A DNA stretch of 64,000 nucleotides from Paramarasmius palmivorus. Its lineage: Eukaryota > Basidiomycota > Agaricomycetes > Agaricales > Marasmiaceae. Positions within the stretch are counted from its first letter, which is position 1. Each line of letters starts with the position of its first letter. The position numbers and the translations under genes were made by a program. Shown piece by piece: positions 34,389 through 45,784 of the stretch. The notes under the pieces were generated by a model. That model saw nothing but the letters and a program-made list of their open reading frames with translations, was not told the DNA's origin and made no database searches. The stretch is taken from positions 186,001 to 250,000 of the forward strand of contig JAYKXP010000049.1 of the NCBI GenBank assembly GCA_037176845.1, given 5' to 3'.

Positions 34389-35458
34389 ATGTTTCTCTTC
34401 ACTTCTTCTATCTTGGCACTCGCTGGACTGGCTGTTGCACAGAACCAGGTAGGTTTGGCCATTTTCTCCGACGTACACTCACTTATGTTCTGCAGACCAT
34501 CGATGTGAATGTTGGCGGTGTGCAGGCGAGGGGAGAGAACATCTTTATGTTCAGTCCGAGTACGATCACTGCTCAAGTTGGGGATGTCGTTAGGTATCTG
34601 CGATTCAATGCCTTGCCCTGTTTCGTTGGGCATTGATCTCGACTTTCATAGGTTCAACTTTTCGGGATCACCTGGGAATCATAGGCGAGTTTTTTTTGTC
34701 GCTGCTTCGTTGAGGTGTACTGATGACCCTCTACTGATAGTGTTACACAAAGTGCGGCATCCTTTGTGTTCTAATTGAGCTACACAACTGAAGCTACGCA
34801 GGTACCTTCCAGAACCCTTGCCAGCCAATGCCCGGCGGATTCGACTCTGGGTGGGTATTCATCCCCACAAACGGCATTCCTGCAGATACAGACCCTATCT
34901 GGAACCTGACCATCACCAACACTACCAATCGTCAGTCTGCTTCGTATTTGTAGAGACGGACGACGTACTGATGTGACATTCGTAGCAATCTGGTTCTTCT
35001 GCAAACAGCTTGTCCCTTTGCCTCATTGCACTACTGGTATGTTTATCAAACTATCGTTGGCTCGACGGCCAGTTACTGAGTCGTCTAGGTATGGTTGGTG
35101 CTATCAACGCTCCCACTTCGGGAGACAACACGTTTGATAACTACAAGTCTAATGCGGCTAAAGACACAAGTCCTGGAGTAAGTTGCTACATTCTCGAACA
35201 TTTCCCAGACCCGGCCTTAACACTTCCTTTTAGCAAGGGGTCGGTGCGCTCGTCGGAAATGGGGCCTCAGCGTCAGCAGTTCCCGGACCCATCACTAACG
35301 GCGCCATGTTTGCCGGAAGCCCCGCTGCTACTCCTGTCAGCACTTCTGCCGGTACTGCCCCTTCTACAGGCGGTGGTAGCACTAGTGGGGGCTATAAATT
35401 GCGCGTTGATGCGATGGTGTACTTGGGAGCTGTGGCTGCTATCGGATTGCTGGCTTGA
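34389..35458 (+). CDS. GPI-type extracellular cupredoxin (serine-rich protein family)
   Basis: Eight exons, 34389-34448, 34496-34593, 34652-34684, 34741-34751, 34802-34930, 34986-35036, 35089-35177 and 35234-35458, give 231 aa. A signal peptide (MFLFTSSILALAGLAVAQNQ) precedes a plastocyanin-like domain. The copper ligands expected for a type 1 site are present: His in HSVTQS, Cys in WFFCKQ, His in LPHC and Met in TTGMVGAIN. A Ser/Gly/Thr-rich linker and a hydrophobic end (LGAVAAIGLLA) suggest a GPI anchor. The HSVTQS motif spans three exons, including an 11-base exon, and the intron before it would be of the GC-AG kind. Role: wall-linked copper protein of unknown partner. Confidence 0.82.
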
Positions 35459-35672
35459 TCATACATGGTTTAGGGTGTTAAGAGTGACGCGTACTCTGAA
35501 TGAATACAGACACTTTCTAGTAAATAATGGCCAAATCATAGTAATGCTACTTGTTACTGTTCCGATCCCTTCCCGAGTAACGCGAATCGCGTCCCGTCAC
35601 GTGAGAGCTCCAAGTTTTCCGAATCACCTTCGTCTCTGGATTCTTTCCGTTTTCTCGTCTTTCTCGCGGAAC

Positions 35673-36731
35673 ATGAATCATCGACTCATTCTCCAGAGGC
35701 AAATTCGTCGATTTCCACGACACCTACCGAAAATACCAAATGAAGCTCGCCGTTTAAATTCCACCGAAACTCCCCGACCGTCTCAAAAGAACGATGCACC
35801 CTCGACGTCTCAGTCTGCAGCTCAAAAACCACCCCCAAGCACGCTGGGAATGTTTTTGACTCGTATTTTGGGTTTAAACACACCTCAGAAAAACGTAGGA
35901 AGACGGATGCAGCAAGTGTACGAGCAGTGTGCACTGGCACCTGAAAACCACAAGGACTTTTGGCAAAAAAGTGAGTACTCAGTACATCTGTTCCTTAATG
36001 AATACTCATTTCGTGTCTGGACAGAGTGCGACCTACCGCCTACCTTTCAATCTTGGTTTACAGTGACGAACCTCTACGTCTGGATGTTGACCGTTCGTTA
36101 CCGTGCACTTCCACCTCCATACGGCAAAATGTACGTTCAAGCGCTCGTGGACCACTTTTTCCTCGATACGGAGCATCGCATACGCGCTATTCTTCAGCCT
36201 CATGTTCCTCCTTTACCACCTTACACATTCCATCCCGAATTCTACGTTAACCCCAACATCCCTGCCGACGGGAAGATTAAGCGTGGAATGCGAGCCCCGG
36301 AGAGGCTCGTTAGTCGGCAGATGAAGATATTCAAGGAGCAATGGATGGGAATGACGTTGTCATTGGACCTTGGTCTTGCCGGGAGCGATGCGGAGCTCGC
36401 GGCCGCGATATGGCGGAATCTGTTGGGTGCTCGCGGTGCCAGTGGGATTGCATATCCAGGCAGCTCTGAGTCTGCACAGTTCAGACGTTCTGTGAACCTT
36501 GTTGGTGGAGCAGTGGATGACCCGGACAAAATCGACTTGGATAAGGAGGAACTTCGCGATGACGGCTCAGGAGTTCACGATTATCCACCAGATCAGGTCG
36601 ATAAATACGTCAAATATCCGGAGCTGATGCTCCAGATTGTCACCGACATTCGAAAGAAGATACATAAATTAGAAGCCATGCCTGACGAGCGGGTGATGAC
36701 AGTTGTTCCCAAATTCAGTCTCGAGGAGTGA
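35673..36731 (+). CDS. CBP3: Ubiquinol-cytochrome c chaperone (Cbp3/UQCC1)
   Basis: Two exons, 35673-35970 and 36025-36731, give 334 aa. The Arg-rich, acid-poor N-terminus (MNHRLILQRQIRRFPRHLPK) fits a mitochondrial targeting peptide. The conserved core includes 'YEQCALAPENHKDFWQK', 'LPPTFQSWFTVTNLYVWML' and 'VDHFFLDTEHRIR', as in the Cbp3 family that binds newly made cytochrome b and assists complex III assembly. The C-terminal extension is charged. It starts 214 bases after the cupredoxin stop on the same strand. Confidence 0.88.
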   Translation: MNHRLILQRQIRRFPRHLPKIPNEARRLNSTETPRPSQKNDAPSTSQSAAQKPPPSTLGMFLTRILGLNTPQKNVGRRMQQVYEQCALAPENHKDFWQKSEYSVHLFLNEYSFRVWTECDLPPTFQSWFTVTNLYVWMLTVRYRALPPPYGKMYVQALVDHFFLDTEHRIRAILQPHVPPLPPYTFHPEFYVNPNIPADGKIKRGMRAPERLVSRQMKIFKEQWMGMTLSLDLGLAGSDAELAAAIWRNLLGARGASGIAYPGSSESAQFRRSVNLVGGAVDDPDKIDLDKEELRDDGSGVHDYPPDQVDKYVKYPELMLQIVTDIRKKIHKLEAMPDERVMTVVPKFSLEE

Positions 36732-37269
36732 GCGATGTAACTAACATCGCTCACTCACTGTGTACACTATTACAGGTCTTTGGACGACTAATTTAATACG
36801 CTATAGGATGTTTCTGTCTTACTTGACGTCACTCTACCTTCAATCGAGATTGCAAGACAGGAATTTTCAGTCACAGAGGGTATGCAATTAACAGTTAGGA
36901 TGTTTTCCGATGCGATTCTCCGAAAGGCACAAAAGCCGTATATCTCCCTGAAACAGGACGACTACGTTTTTTCAAATGTCTTCGTTCGATACCAGGGCCA
37001 GCCACAATTTCCAAACGATAACTGTAGCAACGAATGCCAAAAGATTCCTATTCTTGGTCAGGAAACTCACATCAAACGGGTTAGAGGAGGAACGACACCG
37101 AGACGATCACTGGATCGTCGTGATCGGGCCGAGTCGAAACTGGCCTCAGTGGCCTGGTACTTAAAAGTTAAATCTAGCCCTACCACGTCCCTTCTCATTT
37201 ACCTCCATTGTCCTCTGGAAGGATATGCATCCTGACTCGCTCTCTCCCTCCGTCTCTTTTCAATCCTCC
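36732..37269. other. Intergenic, no gene recognised
   Basis: A 117-codon plus frame (36882-37235) is open but has no motif and lies where the F-box gene promoter is expected. Confidence 0.4.
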
Positions 37270-39101
37270 ATGTCCATCCCAGCCCGGTTCCCTATAGAGT
37301 TATTTGGAGAGGTCGCAGAACATCTAGACCTAGTGGACAAGGCTAAGCTTTGCTTGACGGTAAGTCTCCTTGTAGTTGTATGAATTCAATCTCTTACCTC
37401 CTCCTAGTCAAAGCAAGTACACTCTTTCGTTCTCCCATTATTATATTCCACCCTCGAACTCCGCGGAAGTCTATGTCTGAGTCGAGTGCGATTCCTCATC
37501 GCACATCCTCATCTAAGCAGATTCGTTCGAGAACTGGTGTTAATCCCCAACCACATGAAACCAGGCCCTACCCAAAAACATCTGTCTAGTGAAGTAGAAC
37601 TGACGCGGGCCATGGAGCTGTTAGCTCCAAACCTCTCGTCACTAGAAAAATTCGTATGGGATGGGTCCGAAATTGCAGATGATTATCTTTGGGTGGCACT
37701 TCGCAAAAGGTGTGTCTCTGCCCTTTGTCCTTTCAGAGCTATTATAACGCGAATAATCAGTTGTCCGTCCCTTCGTGACATAGCCATCAACCTCGGCACA
37801 AAACCCATGGACCCTACAAGTGCAGTAAGTCTATTCCTTCGATTCAGATGAAATGCTAAACAATCATCGCAGTTATTTCAGTTCGATGATCTCCTTCATT
37901 TCGGACTATCATCAAAAGTTCGCGATGACGACTACAGTCGTAAGTGTTGGCGTGTTCTTTGACGGATAGCTGCAGCTTACGAGCATTCCTTAGCCAATGT
38001 ATCGTTCGACCAAAGCGAAAAGCTGCCCACCGAATTTTGGGACATGCTTATCAATCGGTCTCCCCGCTTGCGTTCTCTGTCGCTTGGGCACAGAGGAGCG
38101 TCACACCACTCAAGGCGAAATCTAGATATTACACCCATCACGAAAGCAAGGTGGTCCAGCTTGTCCCGGCTCACTTTGGAGAACTGTCGCATCGAAGATT
38201 CCTCAGACCCGTTCTCGAATTTCAATGCCTTTTCCGAATTCATTGCTGCCCACCAATCGATCACGCACCTTCAGATTCATGGTCTTCCTGATCTAGGATA
38301 CCGAGACCTGTTGAAGCATCTCAAATCTCTGGGCTGTCCTGTTTCCCTGGGCGCGGTGCCTTTCGCGATTAACACGACCATTGAGGAGCTCACCTTAACC
38401 GACGAAGCTTACAATGGTATCGCTTTCCATGCGTTCCGGGAGTATGTGGCGTCATTACCCTCACTGAAGAAGCTCTCTTTGTGGATGGATTTCTCCTCCA
38501 ATGCAAACGACGCTGGAACCAAGTACGATCACATTGAAGAACTGCGAGGGCTAGTCTCTCGTTGCCCCAAACTCGAATCCCTTAAAGTGATGTGCTCGAC
38601 GAAAGGCAAGGATAGTTTCTGCATGGTATGTCCCCGTAGTCAAATGTCGATGAACACATACGCTAACCTATCGTGTCACAGGGCGACTTTTCTCAAGTTA
38701 TCCAAGGCTCGAGCTGCTTGAAAGCCGTCGAGATGTGGAAATGCCACAAGGCAGGCGATGCCCCACCAGCACAAGTGGCGGAGAAACTATTTCGCGATCA
38801 TACCGGTCTCGAGGAGGTCGTTATTCGTTCGATACACGGCCACCGTCGTAGACGCTCAGACTCTCTGAGAATTATGCAGACGGGTCTATATCGTGTCTGT
38901 CGGGCAGTGGATGGAAGGCTGGAGAACATTATTGCAAACGAAAAGGGTGGAAAGTGGTTGCCTTGGGCGGTAACCACCAAAAGGGACGAGCAGGAGCTTA
39001 ACAGAAAGCCTGTCAATAGGCGATCGTGGTTTACTGGGTCTTTCTGGAACGGATTCTGGAGGCGTGGTGCTACATTCAGATTCTACGAAGCGCGATGGTG
39101 A
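37270..39101 (+). CDS. F-box/LRR-like protein, tandem paralogue 1
   Basis: Six exons, 37270-37359, 37408-37709, 37761-37824, 37873-37939, 37976-38625 and 38682-39101, give 530 aa. The N-terminus (MSIPARFPIELFGEVAEHLD) is an F-box start, and leucine-rich stretches follow (LRSLSLGHRG, LSRLTLENC, LKKLSLWMDF, LESLKVMC). Exons 2, 3 and 5 are 302, 64 and 650 bases, exactly as in the next gene, which proves a tandem duplication. The C-terminal end is basic (HRRRRSDSL, WFTGSFWNGFWRRG). A role as an SCF substrate receptor is inferred from the F-box. Confidence 0.78.
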
Positions 39102-39632
39102 TTGTTGTTGGTCTCTAATACTTCTAGTTAATATCAATGGCTGGCCATTTCCTTATAGATCATAATCTCCGCTGTAATAAATGCGTTCATCCTGTAATAT
39201 AGATAATACTACTTAGGGTACTAATAGTAATTGACTGCGCTATCGCCCAGAGCTTACCATTTTTGGCAAGCGCGGCCTTAGTCTTGGAACTTCTAGACAT
39301 GCTATGCACCAATTGTTCTTCTGACCTCTAACACCCTGGACCCGTCAGCTACATTTCTCTGGACAACTATTACAGCTATTTGGGCAAAAGGAGCCACGGG
39401 CCAAGTTCTAGCATTCAAATAGCTCTCGACGATCACACCAAGAAGTTGCTACAGCATCTATAGGCAGTGTTTTTGCTCACGGTCGCTTTCGGAATAAGCT
39501 CTAAGGGTGTTTCAGGGTGATAAGCAGTGACTAGTGACTGGTGTACACGGGGAATGCGCTCGTTCAGGTATGTCAACTCCTCTCCTTTCTGTCCCTCACA
39601 ACTCTCACATCTTCGAGCAGTACAGTGGATCT

Positions 39633-41449
39633 ATGTCACGGATGACGACCAGAACACGAAAGTTACCGTTCGAAGTCTTCTGCGAGGTTGCCAAACACCT
39701 GCCTTGTGCATGGGATAAGTTATCGGTGTCTAAAACGGTGAGTGACTCGTTTAATGCCTCTTGAAGCTGCGACTAATATGCTTCTCGACAATTAGTGCAA
39801 GGCTCTACATTGGTACCTTCTACCCATCCTCTATCATACAATTGAAGTCAAGAGTACAAAACGATGTTACAAGCTCGTCAGAACCCTGGCTCAACACCCA
39901 CATCTTTGCCGTTTCATTCATGAAATGACCCTGAGGCCCAATTATCAGGCGCTGGCCAATGCAAAGAGACTGAAGGAGGAATCTGATATAGTCATAGCAT
40001 TAGAGCTAGTGGTCCCCAACATGCAGAAACTGAGGAAGTTCATGTGGGATGGTGTAGAGATGCCAGGCAATCGATTGTGGTTGGCTTTACGATATAGGTG
40101 CGTCGTCAAACTAGATTCGACGACGGATACTTAAATAATGATATGCCACAGCTGCCCAGACTTGAAAGATATTGGAACTAACATTGGAACCTTGGATATC
40201 GATCCTAACAGTGAAGTGAGGACTAACAAATATATCTTATATTGCACTCACTTAGCGAATGTAGCTCTTCGAATTCAGCGACCTTCTCGCGTTCACACTG
40301 ACCACCGAGAATCGTAATGCTAACTACCGACGCCGTACGTCGATGATACTGTACACTCTAAAACTCTAACGAAACCAACATAGGCTTCGAACTAAATGCT
40401 GAGAGTCTGCCACCCGCACTCTGGTACATGTTGGTGAAGAGGTGCCCTGATCTCAGATCCCTCACGATTGGCCATGGGGGTTCCACACGTTATTCACTCC
40501 GCACCTTGGATGTATATCCTCTATTACAAGGTACATGGCCACATCTCAGCTCTATCACCCTCTTCAATTGCGATGTCTATGATCCTACATTGCTCCCGCC
40601 TCTCTTTCCTATCATGCTGTCCACACCCGAACTTCTTCTTGACTGGATGAAAGATCGCCCTGCATTAAAGCGAATCCACGTCGATTTCTCCATGTTTACT
40701 ATGCACAAACTGGACTACGCCAATGAGGGTCTAGAGGCTGCCACAGTGCATCCCTTCGCTATCGTTCCCCTCACTCCGATCAAAAGTTGTGCGGAAGTTT
40801 CCTTTGACCAGGTAGCGTTAACGGGACGTTCCTTCCGGCTAATTGCCCCCCATCTCAGCAAGCTACCCAACTTGAAAAGGCTTTCCATCTGGATCGACTT
40901 CTCGAAAAGACCAGAGACAGATACAAATTACTGCGATGCCATTCCGCAACTGCAGATTATGATGAGGAATTGCAAGCAGCTGGAGGATCTTTGTATCCGA
41001 TGTTCTACGAGAAAGAAAGAGACGTTCACTCTTGTGAGTATATGTATTTCCATTTTGTATCATCTGCCAACTGGCTACTTCGTCTATAGAAAGAGTTCAG
41101 TGCGGTTTTGCGCGTACCGGGACTGAAACTGAAACGCCTTGAACTATGGAAGCGGAAAGCCAAGGACGATTCGCTTCTCGTTCGGGCTGCAGCTCGATGG
41201 GCTCGCGAATTCCCGTCGCTGGACGAAATAGTGCTGTACAGAATGGGAAAGTATGGCGAATGGACTCGACAGAGCCATCGGATAACTATTGCACTCGCGG
41301 GCACGTATCAGGTTGTTCGCGCATTCGACAAGACGGCATTGCGGCTGTCTGCTGTGGAAAGGGTCTGGCCAGACTGTTGGAGGTGGTCCAGTCGATTTGA
41401 TTATCGCATTCCTCCTCCACCCAAGCAAAGTGGTTTACATGCGAAATGA
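39633..41449 (+). CDS. F-box/LRR-like protein, tandem paralogue 2
   Basis: Six exons, 39633-39737, 39796-40097, 40152-40215, 40265-40334, 40384-41033 and 41090-41449, give 516 aa. The F-box start is MTTRTRKLPFEVFCEVAKHL. Shared landmarks with paralogue 1 include 'FMWDGVEMPGNRLWLALRY' against 'FVWDGSEIADDYLWVALRK', 'SCPDLKDIGTNIGT' against 'SCPSLRDIAINLGT', and 'LRSLTIGHGGS' against 'LRSLSLGHRGA'. Sequences have drifted strongly while gene structure stayed fixed. The last exon differs most in length. Confidence 0.78.
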
Positions 41450-41647
41450 ATGGTTGACTTCTGTATCATGTCTGTACTTGTATCGTCATGTAAAGTGTGT
41501 CGTTTTCTTGCTTTCGAGATTTATGTAGAACACTGTAAATACAGTTGCAATGGAACTGAACTGATCAATTCATACATACAAAAGTCACAAGTTATCTTCA
41601 TAAGAGGGGTTGTTACAAGTTCAAAGTCATAAACGACACCTTTGCAG

Positions 41648-43339
41648 TCACTTTGTACCAGCGAATCCGGTTCTATCCCAATAAGTGAGCGGCTGGTCAT
41701 CCCGTTCTCGACCCAACCTCTGGGCCGTCAGCCCAGCAGCTCTCACAAACAAGGTCCCATCCAGCCGATCTGCGCCAGGCAACTCAGTCTCCGAGAAATC
41801 AGACTGCCCAGCCGCCCTAGACCCGTACAGCGCAGAATAATGAGCCAATGCCCTCTGGCACTTGCACAAGTGGTCATCCGGGTGGTCGATGGCCTGTTGA
41901 AGAATAGAGAACCATGGATTTGGATTCAGTTCAGACACTGAAGACGACGGTGTGAGGGAGATTTTGGGACCCTTTAACGTGGCCGGAGTCCCCTCCAACG
42001 TTGGTTGGGCGTTGGTCCCGTCGAAGAAAGCGCCAATGTCCAGCGCAGGTTTGCCTCTGGCAATCCACCAGATCAGGCTGACAGCGAAGTAGCTACGAAG
42101 AAGAGTGTGCTGAGAAGATGGAGAAAGGACTGCCACTAGGGAAGGAAGGAACAGGGACGAGGTGACGAGGTGCATTCTTCAAGAGCATTAGTATAGGTGA
42201 CCAGAGCGTATCAAAGCGACATACGTGAAGAAGTCAGCATTGAAGTTCTTCTCCTCGCGGTAAGAGTATCCCGGCAGTGCATAGATCAATACGTTGGCCC
42301 ATTGGAGTTCCTCCACCTTGCGCTCAATGAGCTGTGCATCACTAGGGTCAAAATCGGCCCATTCGTTCACATGTCGCAGGATCGAGTCACCGAGATTGGC
42401 TACGGCATCAGTGAACATGTTGTCCTCGTCAGCACCTGGTTTCATCGCCTCATCTTTGAATATGCGAGCGAGAATCGTGAATGCATGGGTAGCACTAGGT
42501 TTCTGTGATCCTAGAACAACAGAATGGAGTCGAGATGCCAGTTTTCCAACGGAAGGGACTGGATCGGCTATGAATGAGGAAGGCGGTATGATGTTTGTCG
42601 TCCTCACTTTATGGACGGCGGTCTGTGCCAAACCTAGCGATAGTGTATCAGTAATGATTCCCAATTTTTACGAGGCACATACCCTCTGCAATTAAACCTG
42701 GAATCTTGAACTCGATTCCATACCCAGTGTGAATCATGGGGTGAAGAAGGGCATCCAAGAAACGAGTGACCATCTCTGGATGCTCCCCGGATTTGTTCTT
42801 TGAGGCAAAGTTGGCAGCTGAAGAGAAAACGTGTTCTTCGAGAACAGCGGATGCATCCTTCTGCTTGAGAGCCTCAACAAAATAGTTGAGATAGGCGTTG
42901 TAATAGCTAGGAGAACCCAGAGTCAGCAAGATCATAATGTAGGAGCCAGGCACGTACTTTTCGTCCCCAAGGTGCTCGTTGAAGTTTTGGCGGGTGATAG
43001 CTTCAGGAGACTTGTAGGCTGGCCGTTGGTAGCCTTTATCGTGATCATAGGTTGCTTGGATCACAGCCCCGTTGGCTCCAAGAGCCCAAACTGCGAGCAC
43101 ATGGTGTGCGATATGGCTAAAAGGTATCATCAGCAAGGCTGGTCAGCGCAATACATTTTCGCAACATACTTGTGGAAACCTTTGTCGTTGAAAAAGACGT
43201 GGTGCTTCTCAAAATCGTCCTGAAGCACGTTCTTCGCCGTCTCTGTTGCCTCTGGAGTAATTCCAGGCAAAGCGTTGGGCGAGATCCGCGATGGCGAAGT
43301 AGAAGGGTTCGGGAACAGTTGGAAAGCGTTTGAAGACAT
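41648..43339 (-). CDS. Questin-oxidase-like protein (DUF4243)
   Basis: Five exons, 43339-43170, 43116-42958, 42906-42683, 42633-42225 and 42176-41648, give 496 aa. The sequence follows the questin oxidase/AflY-like pattern: 'HIAHHVLAVWALGANGAVIQ', 'AITRQNFNEHLGDE', 'FLDALLHPMIHTGYGIEF' and a helical C-terminal half. Members catalyse Baeyer-Villiger type ring opening in polyketide pathways such as aflatoxin and geodin synthesis, but most basidiomycete members have no known substrate. The His residues in HHVL and the HPMIH(T)GYG motif are conserved. No polyketide synthase lies in the window. Confidence 0.8.
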
Positions 43340-43818
43340 CCTAGATCAATTCTGGGTAATAAAAGTGAGCAAGGATCTCGGTTTTTATAGAGCTACGCAC
43401 CTGTCTGACCTTGTCTGACAGATTCCTCCTTGTGATCCATGTTCCTGCGTGACTAGCTTCGTCATACGCTTCCTCGACGTGCATCGCTCATGAATAATAC
43501 ACTCGAGAGACGTAGATCAAAGGTCCGTTTTACCGACAGCTGGGGTCGCTGGACCAGCGACGAATAGAAAACCTGAGAACAAGGACACGGAGGTCAGAAG
43601 AATAGAGTGCCGTGAGAGTCGTTGTTCGTGGACGCGTCTCGTCGGCATCGGACTCTTGTCGGCATCGGATCTTGTCCGGCCCCAGTCCGAGTCACAACTT
43701 GTCTCTTCCCGTTTCGCGGCAGTAGCTTTCAAAGCAGTTTCTCATTACTAAGGTATGTATCTAGGCGCATGTCAATTAACCCAACTTATCTGGATCCCAG
43801 TGTAATAGTAAAGGGAAC
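43340..43818. other. Intergenic between questin-oxidase-like and SDR genes
   Basis: Promoter of the questin-oxidase-like gene and 3' flank of the SDR gene. It contains a short direct repeat, 'gtcggcatcggactcttgtcggcatcggatcttgtc', near 43641-43676. Confidence 0.45.
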
Positions 43819-44885
43819 TCATTGCGGTACTGCAACAGTTGAACGAGTTTCCTTGATAGTATGCTCCCACAGCTCGGCTCTCTGCTCTTTCGTTCCATGG
43901 TAGTTCTTCATCCCAATATCCTCCCCTTTGCTTCCAATACGATACGCATTTGTCCCAGTGGTGCATTTGTTCTTTGCTTCGGGCCCTGCTGTACATCGGT
44001 AGTAGCCATTCCATAGGAACTCGCCGCACTGGTCGATGGTCACCGTCCACCAGAAGAACAAGGGAAGCAAGTACACCATCATCCGTAGATATTGTTCCTC
44101 TGCGACATTGAGAATGTTGGTCTTCACGAAACCGGGGTATGCGTGGATGAAGACAAGCTTGGGATGTCTCGTCGAGAATTCCTACCCGTGAGGTCAGTTC
44201 AGGTCGCACCTTCCAGAACTTTGACACTTACTTCGCACATCAAGTCATTATAGGTCGGAGGAGCGAGAGCAGCACGGGTAACTGTAAAGCTCTTCTTGAG
44301 GCCATAATCGTCGTCGATGGCTCCTCCCTTGCCAGGACCCATGATAGACATGACTTTGGCATCTTCTCCTTGGCTCTGGGCCTTGTACAGTGCCGGGAGT
44401 AGGTCATTGACAAAGACCCAACGTCCATAGTAATGGACCGCAAGCTGCTTGTCAATGCCGTCGACGGTTTCGTTACGGGCAGCAGTCGTGATGAATCCCG
44501 CGGAAATGCATAGGAAGTTGATCTTGGGGTATTTTTGCAGGACCTCCGCCGCGCTCTTGTGAGCGTTGTCCATCACGCTGATGTCGCACTGAACAAAGTC
44601 GTACTTCCCGAGTCTATACAGCCGGCATAAGTACCCCATGTAGTTCAGAAGTGGAATGAAATAAGATGCTCACGTTTCTGGCGTTTCCTTCCGCAGGTGT
44701 TCGAAGATCTCCTTCGCAGCGTCCTCATTTCGCCCGACGATGACGATTGTACCGCGACCTTTGGTATGCCTGTTAAAGGCCTGAACCATACCACGACCAA
44801 TACCAGAAGTCCCGCCAACGACGACGCAGACAGGGTTCTCGTACTTCGGCGCAGCCTGCGCGTTCTTCTCTGCCAAGGACACCAT
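43819..44885 (-). CDS. Atypical short-chain dehydrogenase
   Basis: Three exons, 44885-44674, 44613-44232 and 44181-43819, give 318 aa. The N-terminus holds the cofactor motif GGTSGIGRG and a following VIVGRN, suggesting NADP. ISAG replaces the usual NNAG, and the catalytic Tyr lies in TYNDLM, where the Lys of YxxxK is Met. The family of fungal SDRs with 'HAYPGFVKTN' after this site commonly shows such changes, so activity is unsure. A hydrophobic stretch (MVYLLPLFFWWTV) near the C-terminus may contact a membrane. Start MVSLAEKNAQ chosen; an upstream frame extension lacks an aligned motif. Confidence 0.8.
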
Positions 44886-45784
44886 GTGAGAGGGGGGTTC
44901 AGAGACAAGTGAATGGGGTGGGTTGTGGAGATGTGTTGCGAGGTATAACTGTAGGATTCGGAAATCCCTATTCCCACAAAAGCGTGACAAGGAACTTGAC
45001 GAATTATTTTTTCAGTCTGTTTCTAGTCCGCCTTTTTCCCTCTCTGATTGATTTCTGCACCACACTGACCGTCTCCAAGGAGCTATCTTTCCCAAGCATC
45101 CGGTGGCCGTTCTGAGCTATGCATTCGTAAAGGCTCGGAGTTGCAAGGGCTGCTAAAGGTGACAAAAGTGAGTCCTTTGTAATATCCGGGCAGCCAAGTC
45201 GGGGCAATAACAAATGAATGCGCCCTTCAGGTATCTTTTCCACATTGTCGTGTTGTCCCCGAGGCACGGTCAATCACAGATTTACGTCCGTTTTGCGCGA
45301 CTTTCGGAGGTAGTAGCGTTGTGTCCTTCATTTTGATCTCAGATTGCTCCATCAAAGCGCCGAGGCGACTTTCAAAACCACAAATGACCCTTTCTGATTC
45401 GTGACGTATTCACAACTTGATCATTTTGATGGTGGCTCATGAACCGAACCACGGAGACTCGGTGTTCGAATCAGCTCGACTCGATAGGACTCGAGCCACG
45501 AAACCGCCCTGTAGCTCCTCCTCGCACCCCAAATATAGCGAATCAGAAATTCTTCCTTGTCGGGGCTACCACAATATGTTCCAGATATGTTTCTCGTTTC
45601 TCGACTAACGGAAAATTTATTTGCCCTCACCAGCGCCCTTTTCGACCCTGCTGATTCATCTCTTACAGTTAGACCCCTATAGGAGTCACCAAAACACGTC
45701 AGACTTGAGTGATTCTTGGATTGTAGAAGACTCAAGAGCACCTCCCTTTCGAACTTCTCTCCAACTAAACCCATCACTGCTACA
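44886..45784. other. Divergent intergenic region
   Basis: About 0.9 kb between the divergent starts of the SDR and GGPPS-like genes. A 118-codon minus frame (45777-45421) is open but has no motif. Confidence 0.4.

Noticed and set aside
35010..36731. A single long open frame of over 570 codons
   Set aside because: It runs through introns and the spacer between two genes; splicing gives a complete cupredoxin ending at 35458 and a separate Cbp3 starting at 35673.
41648..43339. Polyketide gene cluster around the questin-oxidase-like gene
   Set aside because: No polyketide synthase, methyltransferase or transporter lies nearby; neighbours are F-box, SDR and isoprenoid genes.
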